DNA from: Gnetum montanum
Taxonomy: Eukaryota; Streptophyta; Gnetopsida; Gnetales; Gnetaceae
DNA length: 64,000 bases
Assembly: GCA_015680685.1 (NCBI GenBank)
Contig: MNCI01026219.1
Coordinates: 946,120 to 1,010,119 of the forward strand
Reading direction: 5' to 3'
The stretch's first letter is position 1. The number at the start of each line of letters is the position of its first letter. The notes under the pieces were generated by a model. That model saw only the letters and a program-made list of their open reading frames with translations, made no database searches and was not told where the DNA came from. Both the position numbers and the translations under genes were made by a program. Below, in pieces: positions 1-12,223 of this stretch.

Positions 1-37
1 CGATATCGCAGGAGAAGGCGGCCGCGATATCGCGGCC
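1..37. repeat. GCGATATCGC palindrome cluster at the window edge
   Basis: Positions 20-37 read GGCCGCGATATCGCGGCC, an 18-bp perfect palindrome, and a second truncated copy (CGATATCGC) is at 1-9. The same decamer, GCGATATCGC, is found in the U3 of the LTR at 36518-37348. Integrase-like coding sequence begins directly after it, so it may be an insertion into, or an expansion within, that element. The left context is outside the window. Confidence 0.6.
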
Positions 38-44
38 CAGTGCA

Positions 45-1090
45 AGTCGCATCTCATCAAGGGTCCTTGTGGGCGATACTATGTTGGAAGATGCATAGCC
101 ATTAAGATCCTAATGGTAAGGTATTATTGGCCAAACATCTTTAGGAACACCCACTAATTTGTCTACTCTTGTGAACGCTGTCAATGAGATGATAGGATGA
201 CCACATAAATGGAGGGACCTCAATAGTGGATTTAACCATTAGAACCCTTTGACATATGAGGCATCAACTTCATGGGTCCCATCACACCCATTTTAAATAA
301 AAATGGATATATAATCATCATTGTTAATTACTACATAAAATGGGTAGAAGCAATAGCCATCATCCATTGCACAATTTGTATAGAAAAATGTTGTGAATAG
401 GTTTGATGTCCACATGCACGAATTTTTGACAACGGAATCCATTTTATAGGTGCTACTTTTTGTAAGCTTATGCAACACTTGGAGGTTAAACATAAATTAA
501 CAACACCCTACCACCTGAAAGCCAATGATCAAGAAGAAGTTACCAATAGGGAGATCATGATGATCCTAACTAGAACTATTAGCAAATAGAGAAGACACTA
601 GAACACAAAATTAAATGATGCCCTCTGGGCATACTAATCAACATCAAAACTTTCCATAGGCTACTCTCCCTATGAGATGGGGTACAAAAAATTGCAAACC
701 CTACCTATCCAATCTAAGCTTCATACACTTTCAAAAAACTATGACTATGACATAACCTTAGCCTAGTAGAAAAAAAAGATTAATCAACATGAATGTACTA
801 GATAAAAATCAAGTGGTAGTCATATATTTGAATGAAGTGCAAAAGGCATTCAATAAAAAGCATCATGACCTAAGAATCAAAAGGATCAAACTTCAATTAG
901 AAGATAAGGTTCTCTATTAAAAGCCCACACATGTACCTCAATGAATTAAGTTCTAAACATTGTGGAAGGAGTCTTATATAATTAGTGAAACCTTTCCTTC
1001 TGGGGCCATGATCATATAGAAATATTAAACCCAAAATAAGAAGTAGTTGGTCAACATCTAATAGGTAAAGCCTTTCCATGAGCCCAAGTA
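45..1090 (+). pseudogene. Ty3/gypsy integrase, decayed 3' end of pol
   Basis: Translation across stops and small frameshifts gives an integrase: an H-x-H region with GRYYVG and RYYWPNIF, the zinc-finger cysteines in SCERCQ (about 165-183), and the core starting near FMGPITP (about 270). Next come KWVEA, a central acidic block around FDNGIHF (about 425-445), TPYH, and the final glutamate region near EEVTNRE (about 525-550). A degenerate chromatin-end domain (DKVLY, GAMII, KPFHEP) ends near 1085. In life it would join retroelement cDNA to host DNA. RT and RNase H would lie left of the window. Stops and indels are numerous, so the copy is dead. It belongs to the element whose LTR is at 6275-7170, inferred from orientation and from 3' sequence shared with the element at 36518-58449. 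Confidence 0.8.
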
Positions 1091-2960
1091 AGCCAGTGCA
1101 TCAAATACCTCAACTGATGGACAACCATGCTCAATTTTTAAAACCTCCTTCTTCCAAATCAGTCATGTGGGAGATGGCCATCCATGCTAATCACATATGT
1201 GACTCCTTATTTTTTCTATCTTTTCTTTACACATTCAATGTTTTTGCAAATTTTTTATTTTACATCCTTTTTTTTACACCATTTTTTTTATACCATCGTT
1301 AGTATATTTAAATTTTTATTGAATATTTTACACTTTCTTATATATTTTACTTTATTTTAGTGTGATTTTCTAATCTCTATTAATAAACATGCTTTGTGCC
1401 AACAAGACATAGTGGTGTTGTAGCTGTTGCTAATGGTGGTTTATGCTTAATATTTTTATATGCTAATGTCTAGTTATTTTTGAATTTTTATATTGATGGC
1501 TAAGACATGATTTATTTTTCATGGAACACTTAGTGAGCCCACAACATCCACCCATTCACAAAAATCTATGGTTTTTCTTGTTTTGAAAATATGAGATCTC
1601 TTTCATTAAATAAACTTTTAATAAATTTATGACCTTGGTGGTTTCCAAAATTAGGAAGGTTTCAAAGGTTTGCATAGGGTGTGACTTCAAGAGAATGTAA
1701 TATTTCTTGTACTTTTCTACTTACTTGGGTGCATTATTATTTTCATGGACTTCTTACCATTCCATGTCAACCATAAATAGGAAGTTAAATAAGCCTTTTC
1801 ATGGTGTGGTTTTCATCTAAAATAAAACAACAAAAAAATAAAACAAAATGCTAGGAATTTAAAGCACATTCCTTAGATAAATAAACAAGCTATAAGCACT
1901 AGTTATGGGACTAGAAAGAAATGTTACCCATGCCTAAAGGTCCTCTATAACTAAGGCCCTTTCTCACTTCTTGCTTCTCTTTTCTTGTCTTTAGGAATGG
2001 TGGTTACTTTGTGGAGGCACTCTTGTGTCTCAAGGGAGGGGTGTGGATTAGTCCTGGAGTGGCAATGCAAATTCACTATAAGTGGTTGGTCTTACTCTAG
2101 ACTAAGGATGTATCTTCTTAGGTCATTGAAACACAAATTCATAAGGTACTTCTTATGACCTTAATTCAAAACTCTATTTCACCTTCTCCATCATCCATCC
2201 ATGCTACCCATCACTCACCTCACTACTGGTGTCCATGTTCTTATTTGGTGTATTTGTTTGATGTACTTGAATTCCTTGGTAGGATCTTTTGTGTTTTTTT
2301 TCCTTAACTTTCATAAACCATTAATCATCTATGGGCCTCATAGACTCCTTAGGTTAAGGTTATGCAAGGGAAAACAGGTCATGTGCCTACTATGGGGAGG
2401 ATCCACTTTCATATGTTTTGCTTGGCTTCATTAAGCACCTTATCCTTAGGTATTTTTCAATCAAAATCTTTCATGCACCCATCTTCAACATCCAACCATG
2501 TGCTCCTTTAAAAATTTTCTTTAATACACATTTTCCATCACACTTTTGAATTTTTGAGCTTTCATAGATCCTTTTCAATGATTTCATCATATTCTTGTCT
2601 TTTCTAGGACTCCATAGACTTAAAATTCATTAAAAAAATTTTTGTATTTTTTGAAATATTCCAATTTAATTTTTTTTATAGATCCCATAAATGGAACCTT
2701 GTCGATGAAGCCCATGTGTATATGCAACCCCGTATACATGGCCCCATCAATGCAATACAAAAAGCCTATATATATATGCATGACCCCCTTTGAAATTTTC
2801 ACATTTCCTCTTAAACACCCAAGGAGTTTTTGTAGATTTCAGAGCCTAGAACCTTCAAGGGACAATAACTTCTTAACCTTTTGTTTGAACCACTTCATTC
2901 TTCAACCCTATCACTCTTAGAGGTAAGATCTTAATCGTGGGGGCCTCAAACATGTTGTTT
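1091..2960 (+). other. 3' non-coding region of the Ty3/gypsy element
   Basis: This stretch follows the integrase and has no supported gene. It matches 40770-42340 in colinear blocks: a T-rich run (about 1200-1345 and 40855-41100), a GGTGTGACTTCAAG block (1679 and 41420), a CATGGTGTGGTT block (about 1800 and 41560), GCACTRGTTATGG (1897 and 41660), a GGAATGGTGG block (1993 and 41742), a GGGGAGGAYCCACT block (2396 and 42132), and a GTGGGGG or ATGGGGG run (2937 and 42320). It is therefore a conserved non-coding module of this family. Its short ORFs do not correspond between copies. Confidence 0.65.
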
Positions 2961-3179
2961 TTGATAGAAACTTTTTTGACATTTTTCTAAGTCCCACAAA
3001 GATTTAACTAAGGAATCAACATTAAAACACTAAATTATAGGAGTTAAACATTTCCAACAAGCTTTGGTAACACTAATTAACAAGAGAAGGTATCCAAATA
3101 ATAATAAAATAATAAATCTACCATGATCCAACTGTAGCCAAGTGTAACTAATTAACTAGATAAGGTATAAAAATATTTT

Positions 3180-6060
3180 AAGTTACACATTATATCTACT
3201 AATCCATGAATGCATTGTAGTTGTATATGGCATCAAAAGTTCAACACACACAAGAAGGGAAATGGTCTCAACTAAGGAAAAATTTCCAAGAATGAGAAGG
3301 TGCCAAGTATAGGCCCATGATGAATTGATCACAATCCATGCCACATGACCTCTTAGGGAAGAGGCCAAAGTGAAGGCTATTCATCAAATTCTAGAACAAG
3401 TGCCAGCAATAGAACATTCCTACTACAATGAGGCATCAGCTCAATAAGGGAACCTTGAGGTGGCCTTAACAAAAGCTTTTTTAAAACAAATTAGATGAAG
3501 GGAGGTCTAGAAGATGGTGCTCCAAGAGTTGAACTTTGGGTCTTTCTTGGAGCAAACATCTACATTAGTACAGGACCAATTAAAGACCTCTTCCATGGGG
3601 CCAGTTATCACTTCTATTGTGGAGTGGTACATGGGAGAGATATTCCTATTTTGGAGTAATAGGCAAGCTAGTTTAACAATCAAGATCAAGGATATTTCAG
3701 TGTCCTACTCAATGTAAGCCATTGTAGAGGCACTTGTGTTGCCTAAAACTAGGGAAAATATCATCATGATTTTGATGTAGGTGGATCCTAGCATCAAAAA
3801 AGAATGGGTTCAATGGTGCTATTGTGTCAATCAAAAGGACTATGGGATGCTTCCACTAGTAGAAGGAATCCACTACAAGATTGCAACCTTTTACCTAAAC
3901 CCCACAATGAGGCCTAGTAAGATCACTACCTTTTCTACCCATGTGTGTGCCTCTTTAACTAGAAGATTCCAATCAACCTTTCACAAGTAATCTATCTAGA
4001 GATATAGAAGTAGTTTAAGGAAAATGAATGTAGAAAGAAGGCACTCCCCTTTCCATGCCTCATTAGAAAACTATGTCAAAGTGGAGAAATAGCCCACTAC
4101 ACTAATGATGTTGTCCAACAAGCTTCAATCCCTAATTGGATGGAGATGATGAAAGATAAATCTCTTGAAATAATAATCCAAGAAGAGGAGCAACAACCAC
4201 CACCTTCACCTACCACTGAAAAAACATTGTTGTATGTTGTTGCAACATCCCAATGGTTGCATGAGTTTTGAGAATGGATCATAAGTGAGAAAGAGCAACA
4301 AGTAGGCATGAGTGATGGAGACCCATCTATGTACTGGCCCATGATGAGTCACCTAAATAAGGTGGCCTGAAGGTGGATCCATTTGCTCTGTCCAACTAAT
4401 GTAGTTATCTACAAGGTCAAATCTTAGCACCAAAGAGGTAATGATATCTCTTTCAAAATAGCAACAACTCCTAGAGATTTCTAGAAATGTTGTGACCTTT
4501 TTAGTGTGCTTGAAGGAGGGCAAGGGGGTAATAGTACTAGTGATGCAATACTAAGACTAAGAAATAGTATCAGAGTTAGTTGTTAATAAAATAATTGAAA
4601 CACTCAATGCACCTATGGCATCTATAATAGATGTCACTGTACTTAAAGATGTGTAGATGTCCACTAGCATCATAAGTGGCAAATTAAGTGTAGCATAGCA
4701 TGAACAACTACTAGACAATCTAGTAGGAACAAGGTAACCACTTCCAAATTTCTTTGACCTTCTCAATAGTATAACTAAAGTCTAGTCAGAGGTTCCAAAG
4801 GCAAGAGGTAAGAACATTATTTTGGAAGCACAACCCAAAATAGCCAAGGAGCTAAATGAATGCTTGGCTATGAAAGTTGCTGAATTAAGAGCCTAGGTTG
4901 CTTACCCTACATTTCTCAACCCTACATTAATAAGAGATGAAGCTTTTGAATAGCTTCACACTATGTTGAAAGGGGTTGAGGGTGCAATGGAGACAATGGT
5001 ATTCTACTAATCCTTGGTAGAGGACATCCAACATAAAATTTAGAAGGCCTTATATCTAACCCATCAGAGAATGTGTAGATGACTACAAAAAATCATTGCC
5101 TGTGAAATGTTGATGTGCTTAAACAATAGTTAACTAATTTTATCCATCAACAATAGGAGAACCTAGCCAAAGAAAATATAAATTTAAAGAGATTGATAGC
5201 CAAGAATAGGAACCTATCCATGAATGAGGTTTATGCCCTTTGTCAAAAGACTGTAATAGAAGCAGCTGCGTAGAAATTAGAGGCTCTCAAATTTGAGAGA
5301 GTTAAAAATCACTACAAAGACCAAGTTAGCCTATAAAAGGAAATAAATGAGAAATACATTCAAGTGAAAAATTCAAAGGTGAAGGAGACCCTCTAAAAAC
5401 TTCAACAAGGATATAAATTATGGTAGTCCATCATTGATGGGATTGATCAATACAGTTAAGTAGAAATTTTCCTAAAGGAATTATAGATAGAGAAGATGAC
5501 TGAATACATGGAGCTTACCAACCTTTGATATGTAAACCTAGCTATGTTGACTATTATATGACCATGATTAGAACTGGAAAAGCATGTGACCAACTCATAC
5601 TTGTTGTACAAGGCTAAATTTAAGCACCACAAGGACACCAAGCAAAAGCTTCCAGTGGCAAATGTAGAACTCAAGGTTCTAAATGGGAAATATATTTATC
5701 AAAGATCCACTACCAAGGGCTTAAACAAAATAATGAATGACTACCAAGAGCTACAAAACATAGTTAGGACCTTCGACATTAAATGCAAATAATTCATTGC
5801 CTGGTTTGTCAATGTTAAGGAGCTATTTCCATTCTAGCCTACATTTGTGATGTTGCATGGATTGTGAATGATCCCTAGAGTAAGGAGAAAGAGATGAAGG
5901 AATTATTGGATGTCTTTCACCTTCCACTAGAGGTAGTAGCTACAATAGGATAGCCATAGCCTCCTTAGCTACCGTGTGTGCCTAAAGCTAGTGAAGATCC
6001 TTTAGAGCCTTAAGAACCTCCATCACCTAGGACTATTTGATCTTCTTAACCATATTCACA
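3180..6060 (+). pseudogene. Decayed extra gene between integrase and 3' LTR, coiled-coil rich
   Basis: Protein-like sequence runs on the plus strand in shifting frames. The best pieces are 3514-3717 and 3781-3990 (same frame; VQWCYCVNQKDYG, LPLVEGIHYKIATFYLNP) and 5586-5792 (KQKLPVANVELKVLNGKYIY). Between about 5150 and 5800 the conceptual product is rich in E, K, L and N with heptad-like spacing, suggesting a coiled coil. Near 5900 a proline-rich tail follows (FHLPLEVVATI). I do not recognise the family. Tat-type plant elements are known to carry extra ORFs between integrase and the 3' LTR, which fits this position. Here the gene is in sense orientation. There are many stops, mostly explicable by C-to-T changes, and no intact product is possible. 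Confidence 0.5.
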
Positions 6061-6260
6061 TCATCAGAGGATGTGCCATCCAGTTTGAGTAGTCATGTCA
6101 TGGTATTCAATTTTCTATCATGAATACCATAATTTTCTAATGATGTTAATCTATACACTTAGGCACCTAGTTTTGTTGTTTCAATTTGTTGTGTCAAGTG
6201 TTAGTCAATAATCCCATACCTTATCAATTTTATAAAGAAACTTGAGGATGAGTTTTCATT

Positions 6261-6274
6261 CAATTGTGGGGGTA
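6261..6274 (+). other. Polypurine tract of the left Ty3/gypsy element
   Basis: A TGTGGGGGTA run lies immediately before the LTR start TGATG. The same arrangement (ATGGGGGTA then TGATG) precedes the LTR at 57634. It would prime plus-strand cDNA synthesis and shows that this LTR is a 3' LTR. Confidence 0.7.
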
Positions 6275-7170
6275 TGATGAAGCATCAAAGTGTCACATTG
6301 ATAGGTCCCCATCAATGTGGTGTTGCCCCATTGACAGGGCTGCATCAATGTAGCATTTGCTACATTTATGAGGCCTCATCAATGTAGCTCCATAATAAAG
6401 TCTATAAATATGCTCTCACCTGCCATGTTTATGGTAAGTCTTATCATAGTTGTATTGAAGCTCTTGTAGTTTTTTCATTTAAGAGCTAGAATATTTTTTT
6501 GAGTGCTTACAATAAGAGTTAAAAAGTGTATGAATCTTCATTTGAGCATTGATGTACTTAAGCACAGTAGTATGAATAGCAATAAAGATAATCTTTTGAT
6601 AAACCTTGAAGCACTTGGAAATAGATTAATTATTTATTTATGCATTTAATGATTTATGTGATTTCCTTTAATTATTTAAGTAATTAAATAATTAATTAGG
6701 CTAAACCAAGCTAGATTAAGTAGAAAATAATTAAGCACATAATTACGACCACTTCGAGCATATGCTTGATGCTTGGTATTCATAGTAATGATTCATGTTT
6801 GGTAACAAAGTAGTGCTAAACGTGTCTAGCATGTGTATGGTAAGTAGGACCAGATGCTTATGTTAGGATTAGTTAGGTGTAGTTAATTAGATTAAATTAG
6901 TAATTAAATTACTCGATTCCTTCCATCCTTTATTTTAAGTACTCAAAACATAAAACATAAAAATAATAAAAATTATGTGTCTCAATTACACTTAACCATA
7001 CCATTGCATATCACAAGTGTAATTGGAAAGACAACAAATGATTGTTAGGATAAGTTCACTTCCTAGAGACTAGTATACCAAAAAACATAGAGTCCATGAA
7101 ATTCAACCGGATTACACATGAACACTTAATGATTCATATGGTTCAGAATAGGGGTACTTGCCACTCATAA
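6275..7170 (+). mobile_element. 3' LTR of the left Ty3/gypsy element
   Basis: The LTR begins TGATGAAGC right after the polypurine tract and ends near 7170 in GGGGTACTTGCCACTCATAA, matching the LTR end at 37348 (GGGGTACCTCGCCACTCATCA). The R/U5 half aligns with the LTRs at 36518 and 57634, for example ACGACCACTTCGAGCATATGC near 6745 and GTAAGTAGGACC near 6840. The U3 half differs. It carries inverted repeats such as ACATTGAT (6295-6302) with ATCAATGT (6311-6318), plus further ATCAATGT copies at about 6343 and 6378. The LTRs are therefore related but have different promoter-proximal repeats. Confidence 0.8.
6403..6410 (+). promoter_or_regulatory. LTR TATA box
   Basis: TATAAATA lies at the same place, just downstream of the U3 inverted repeats, as TATAAATA in the LTRs at 36618 and 57768. 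Conservation across three LTRs supports it as the core promoter. Confidence 0.6.
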
Positions 7171-9274
7171 CTAATTTAGTAGCTCTAAATCTATTTACCT
7201 ATTTTATAGTATTTTTTGAAGCCCTTGTCACATTAGCATCTAGAAATAACTTGTAGAACCATTTTGCATCAAAAAACTTAGCGTTGACTTAGCTCTTAGA
7301 ATTAGCCTATAGAAACTCTTTTTTCAAAAAGGCTTGTTATCACAACTCTAGAACCAAAAGGCTCATCTGATAGCCTTGCCATATTAGGAGTTAGCTTTTA
7401 CACATAGATTCTTTCTAAAACATCTAGACAGAAATAAGCCTTCATAACAAGCTATAGATAGGTACTTATTTAGACTTTTAATCCAACTCAATAAGCGCAA
7501 GACATAGTAGAGAAATGTAAAGCCTTTTTTATTTAAAAATACATCTTTTTTTAGGACACTGAAATGGGAAGGGCTTGAAGCCACAAATATAATTCTATTA
7601 AATCCTTAAAAGCTATGACACATCAACTTCAATAAGATCATATAGATCTATTTTAGAAGATCATGATACTATGGAGCTATGTAAGTCAGAGTATTGGCTA
7701 TATCTTTTGAAGTAGATCAATAAAAAAAGCCAAAACCATCTTGACGATTTTAAGGAATCTCACAAAAGCATGATTTTTATGGATGCCATGTTGACTTTAA
7801 GTAAAATAAGTTGAAAAAAAATATGATTATATAGCTTAGGTTTTCCTTATTGCACAATGGGTCAAATAATTGATAGTGTAACTACCTAGATGAAGCTTAA
7901 ATTATCTAGATGAATTAGTAGCTTCATAAGTTTCAAAAGCTCAAGTATAAGCTCTTTCATAATCCATGACAACTTATAAAGAATGCACTATATCATAGTT
8001 ATAAAAACATGTGATTTAATGGAAGCCTTAGTAAATGAAGTCATCTAGATGAAATTTGATTCATTTACATATTTTCTATGGCTATGTCAAAAATTATTAA
8101 AAATAAATTTTAAAAATCCTATAGAGTTACATGAAGTTAAAAACTATGTTGATGTTTTTAAAACATCTAGATACTTCTCCAAAAATCCAAATTAAATGTT
8201 GCCATCTAAGTATTTGGAGAAAAAGCTCAAATATGCCTATGAAAAAGGAGTGATTGACAAAAACATGTGGTTTAAATAACCTCAATTTTTACATAAATAC
8301 ACCAATGTATCTAGATGAAATCAAAAACATATAGATCAATTTGAAGGGTTTCACATGCTTAAGAGACCATAATAAATGCTAATTAAAGAGATAAGGATTA
8401 TTAGAAGTTGCAACAATGTATATTAAGTTGAAATAAAATTATGGAGTCACTTAATATTAAAAAGAGCTTATTAGATAGTAAAAGGTGATATACTTGAACT
8501 CATTATGTAGTGGTAGCCAAATGACAGAAAACTTCATGGACCATTATATAAGAAGTTTATGCATTAAGCCCATGATTGTAAAAGAGCTTATGGAGAACGC
8601 ATCTAAAATTAAGAGCTAAAACTTATATTGCTAGAAGCTTGAAGAGCCCTTTAAATATAAAATACAAGGATGCAAAGAATTAAATGGAGCTAATAAGAGT
8701 TGTTATCTCAATAGCAAGTTGAGATTAATGTTTCATATGGAAACTCATGATCATTGGAATTAAGACAAAATAACAAAGGCTTCTTTATTCTACTATGCTT
8801 TAATGCTGGTGTTTCTTTCCATCTCAAAGTTGTAGTGAATGCCAAAATGAGATGAACACAACTTCTTCTACTTCAACTTCGTTTTTCTAATAGATCTACA
8901 ACAACTCTAGAAATAGCTATGAAGGGATCTTTCTATACAATGAATTTTATAAGCTCATCTTAATAATTTTGGTTATGAACTACAGTTCTAGTGTTGGAAT
9001 TTCTTTTTCTTCTCTTCCTTCTTCTTTGCTCTCTCTTTTGAAAATCCTTTATTTATGTATTTTCTAACTTTGTGAAGTATATATCTCTCATTTAAGATAG
9101 GGTGAGTAAATTTTCTCTTCCTCTATGTTTTGAAGGTTGTTTCTTGTAACTTTAAGCTTGATGGAGGTGCTTAGTCTAAGCTACAAAAGAAGCCATCTGT
9201 GTAACAACATTGCCCTAAAATTTTTTGGCACCCCAAGGAATTCACTGAGATCCAATGGATTTGGAGCAGAAGAC
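7171..9274. other. No recognisable gene
   Basis: AT-rich sequence lies downstream of the LTR. I see no coding signal, only scattered CTAGATGAA-like words and a T/C-rich patch near 8990-9060. The short ORF at 9137-9370 runs into the next repeat and has no family features. Confidence 0.5.
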
Positions 9275-9771
9275 TTGGGAAATATGCCTCTAATAAGCAA
9301 GCAACTTATGGAAGGGAGTGAGTGGCACCATAGCTTCTTAATACAAGAGAATGCACCTCAAGAAGAATGACTAAACTTCGAGTGAGGACCTTGAAAACAA
9401 GTACATAAGCAACCCTATACACATCAGTAGTGGAAGGAAAAATGATGCATCTACAAGGGGTGCCTCATCCCCAGACCCCTCATGAACTAGTACAAGGTTT
9501 GGCAGGGCACCACACCAAAACTATCCAGCCCTAGCTACCAACATATCTAAGACCATCGTAGAATCAGGGCCATGTAGTTCTCCAAATAACGGTACTATGA
9601 AGAGGACTTAGAAAGGGATGCAATAGGAGGGACTACTACTACTGGCTAGGTACTACCAAGGCAAGATGGATTTTCTAACATTTTAGTATCATCCAAGGGC
9701 ACCTTAGAGTGTTCCATGGTCATCAACCATGGGGATGGCCTAGGAGAACCTCTACCTTAAGACATCTCTTA
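9275..9771. repeat. Long direct repeat, left copy (candidate LTR)
   Basis: It aligns along its length with 14318-14815. Shared landmarks are AATACAAGAGAATGCACCTC, GGACCTTGAAAACAAGTACA, a GATGCATCTA block, CCCCTCATG, AAACTATCCAG, GGCCATGTAGTTCTCCAA and GGAGAACCTCTACC. Both copies end near CTCTTATA or CTCTTACA. Two such repeats around 4.5 kb fit LTRs of a non-coding (LARD-like) element, but primer-site, polypurine and target-duplication signals are not clear. Confidence 0.6.
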
Positions 9772-11984
9772 TAATCCTCCCTTGCACAAAAGAATTGACA
9801 TCCTCAAGGTAGAGCCTAGTATAACTTCAACAATAAACTTCAAGTATGGGTTTGAAACTCTATCAACTCCAAGGAATCCCTCAAATCAACTAAAGTTAGG
9901 ATTGAAGGAAGGTACCAATCCCAACACCTAATTCATCCTTGTGTCCAAGGCCTTGCGTGAAATGCAAATGGTACTTGGAGGAACCCCAAAAATGTTTCCT
10001 ATTCTGTGACAAGAGGGAGAATTCCAACCCAAAGGGCCAACATCTCTAAGACATCCCATAGATCCATCCCTTATTAGGTCTAGAGCTTTGTCTTTCTACA
10101 TAGATCCATACCTATGCAAGATGATAAGTTCTTCTTCTATAAAATCTAGTTAATTTATGTTCTAAATGGCATCTCAACATCCATCAATTTCTTTGATTTT
10201 TTTTTTGCATCAATTTTGAGGGCTTATCAAGACCACTACCCATCCTAGTCATGGAATTAGGAAGTTGACACCAAGAGAGAACATGCCCAAAAGAAGCCAT
10301 GTCTTCGAAAGTAACTCAAGCTTGCTAGAATTGCAAGTTCTACTTATAGCATCAAGACCCATGGGGTCTCACTAGTCCAACCATCTATGTACTATATCAT
10401 CATTTCTATATTGTTCACATATTTTCTTTTGTTTTTCCACATCAACTCTATTTAGACTAGTAGGAAGGGAGTTAAGTGTGATATCCCTTTGAAACAAGGT
10501 ACATAAGTAGATCTTTTGAATCTAACCTTTCCATCCTTTGATGTGCCAACATCTCAATCCACATTTCATCATCTAATGCTATTTCATTTACATAGTAAAA
10601 GAGAAGATCCAAATTTTTTTTGAAAAACTTCTCCAAGAAGCTATCATAGCATACAAGCCATACTTATCATTGACATCATTAGAGAGACTCCAACATCAAG
10701 AACACCTACTCAAGCCCTTGGAGACGTGGAGGATATTTTGGGTAGTCAACTCCAAGAAACTCCTCCATACACATGTCTCATGTCATCCATAACCACATGG
10801 TCCATTACAACTATAATGTTTCATTTGTAAAAAGGGATCAACCACACTTGCATCTTATAAGCTATCCTTCCCACTTTGAGAGATGGAACAAGCATCATTT
10901 TCTAAATACTTAGTCAAAGAAGCCATAGAGAATCACCTTTGAGGACCACCATAGTCATGAATTTTCTAAGGAACATATAGGTTCCCAAAACATTGAATTT
11001 TAATACCATGCCAAGTACAATTGAAACACATAATTAACACCTTTCATAGGATTTACGAACCTAAAGGGAAGATCCTCTTTGGGAGGTATCTTCTATAGGA
11101 AAGTATAGTAATCAAACTACATTATATCGATGATACATGCCCAAGTAGTCCATATATCTAGCACAACCATATCATCAAACCATTACCAACTGAAGGAATA
11201 CATAGATTCATAGGTCTTACACTTGATTTCACCTTAAGAATAACTCAAGAAGTGAAAGGGTTCATCCCTTAAAATTTTACAAGGAGTTTTTTTTGAATGT
11301 ATGAGGTCTAGGTTTTCATTGCATACACACCAATCAATTCCATTTATAATAATTATGGTGCACAAGGCCACACTACCTATTACAATAGAACCTAAACAAA
11401 AAATGAGAGAGTTAACAAGAACATTTTCCCCATAGAAGAACTAGGTCTTCGAAGAAATTTTACAATGAATGGGCTTTACCAACATCAACTACAAACTCAA
11501 AAAAATATATGATGCATTCCTAAAGGGTCTACAATAATAAAGGTATACAAAAGAAACCCAACAAAGAAGACCCTATAAATCCCCAAAACCTAAGAGAGAG
11601 TACATAAGATCATGCCTTGCTTACAAGAGAAGAGATATATACATTTAGGCTACATCAACAACATTGCCTCACAAGGGAGATTCCATGAATTTGACCATGG
11701 TAAAAACATCCTATCTCTAAAAACAAGCCCAAAGAGTTTAGGGACATGCAACCACTACTTGGAACAAGTACCAAACATCAACTACTTCTAAATCCCATCT
11801 AGGAAACAACTATCTTAATATAACATGCATTATCATTTTGCGAACTAAAGAGGATACACATTGAAATGGAGAATGATCGCTCATACAACTAGAGAATCAC
11901 TAATTCATAGAGTGCTCAGTCATGATATCCCACCAAAGAGGTTAGTACATGCACATAATTTGGCAATACACTAGAGAAATTGAA

Positions 11985-12090
11985 CGATATACAAGAAAGA
12001 CGGGGTCATGCACCAGATTACACTGGAGAGAGATGGGATGATACACTAGAGTACATGAGGGATAGAGTACACTAGGGAGATGGGGCAATA
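11985..12090. repeat. Short imperfect tandem repeat
   Basis: Repeated words of the kind TACACTAGAG, GAGATGGG and GGGCAATACA recur about every 25-30 bp. Confidence 0.4.
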
Positions 12091-12223
12091 CATCATAGCC
12101 CACAAAGCATCATAAGTCTTGATTCATGAGAGCACACCATAGCCCTCAAAAGCATAATAAGTCCCAAATCATGAAAGTGCATCATACTGCTAAAAAGCAT
12201 CATAAGACCCCAATCATGAGAGA
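12091..12223. repeat. Three-unit minisatellite of about 45 bp
   Basis: Three imperfect units begin near 12091, 12134 and 12180. Each has CAYCATA, then AAAGCATCATAAGTC-like sequence, then AATCATGAGAG. Confidence 0.65.

Noticed and set aside
12091-12223. CRISPR-like array
   Set aside because: Three adjoining imperfect units without spacers in plant DNA; a minisatellite.
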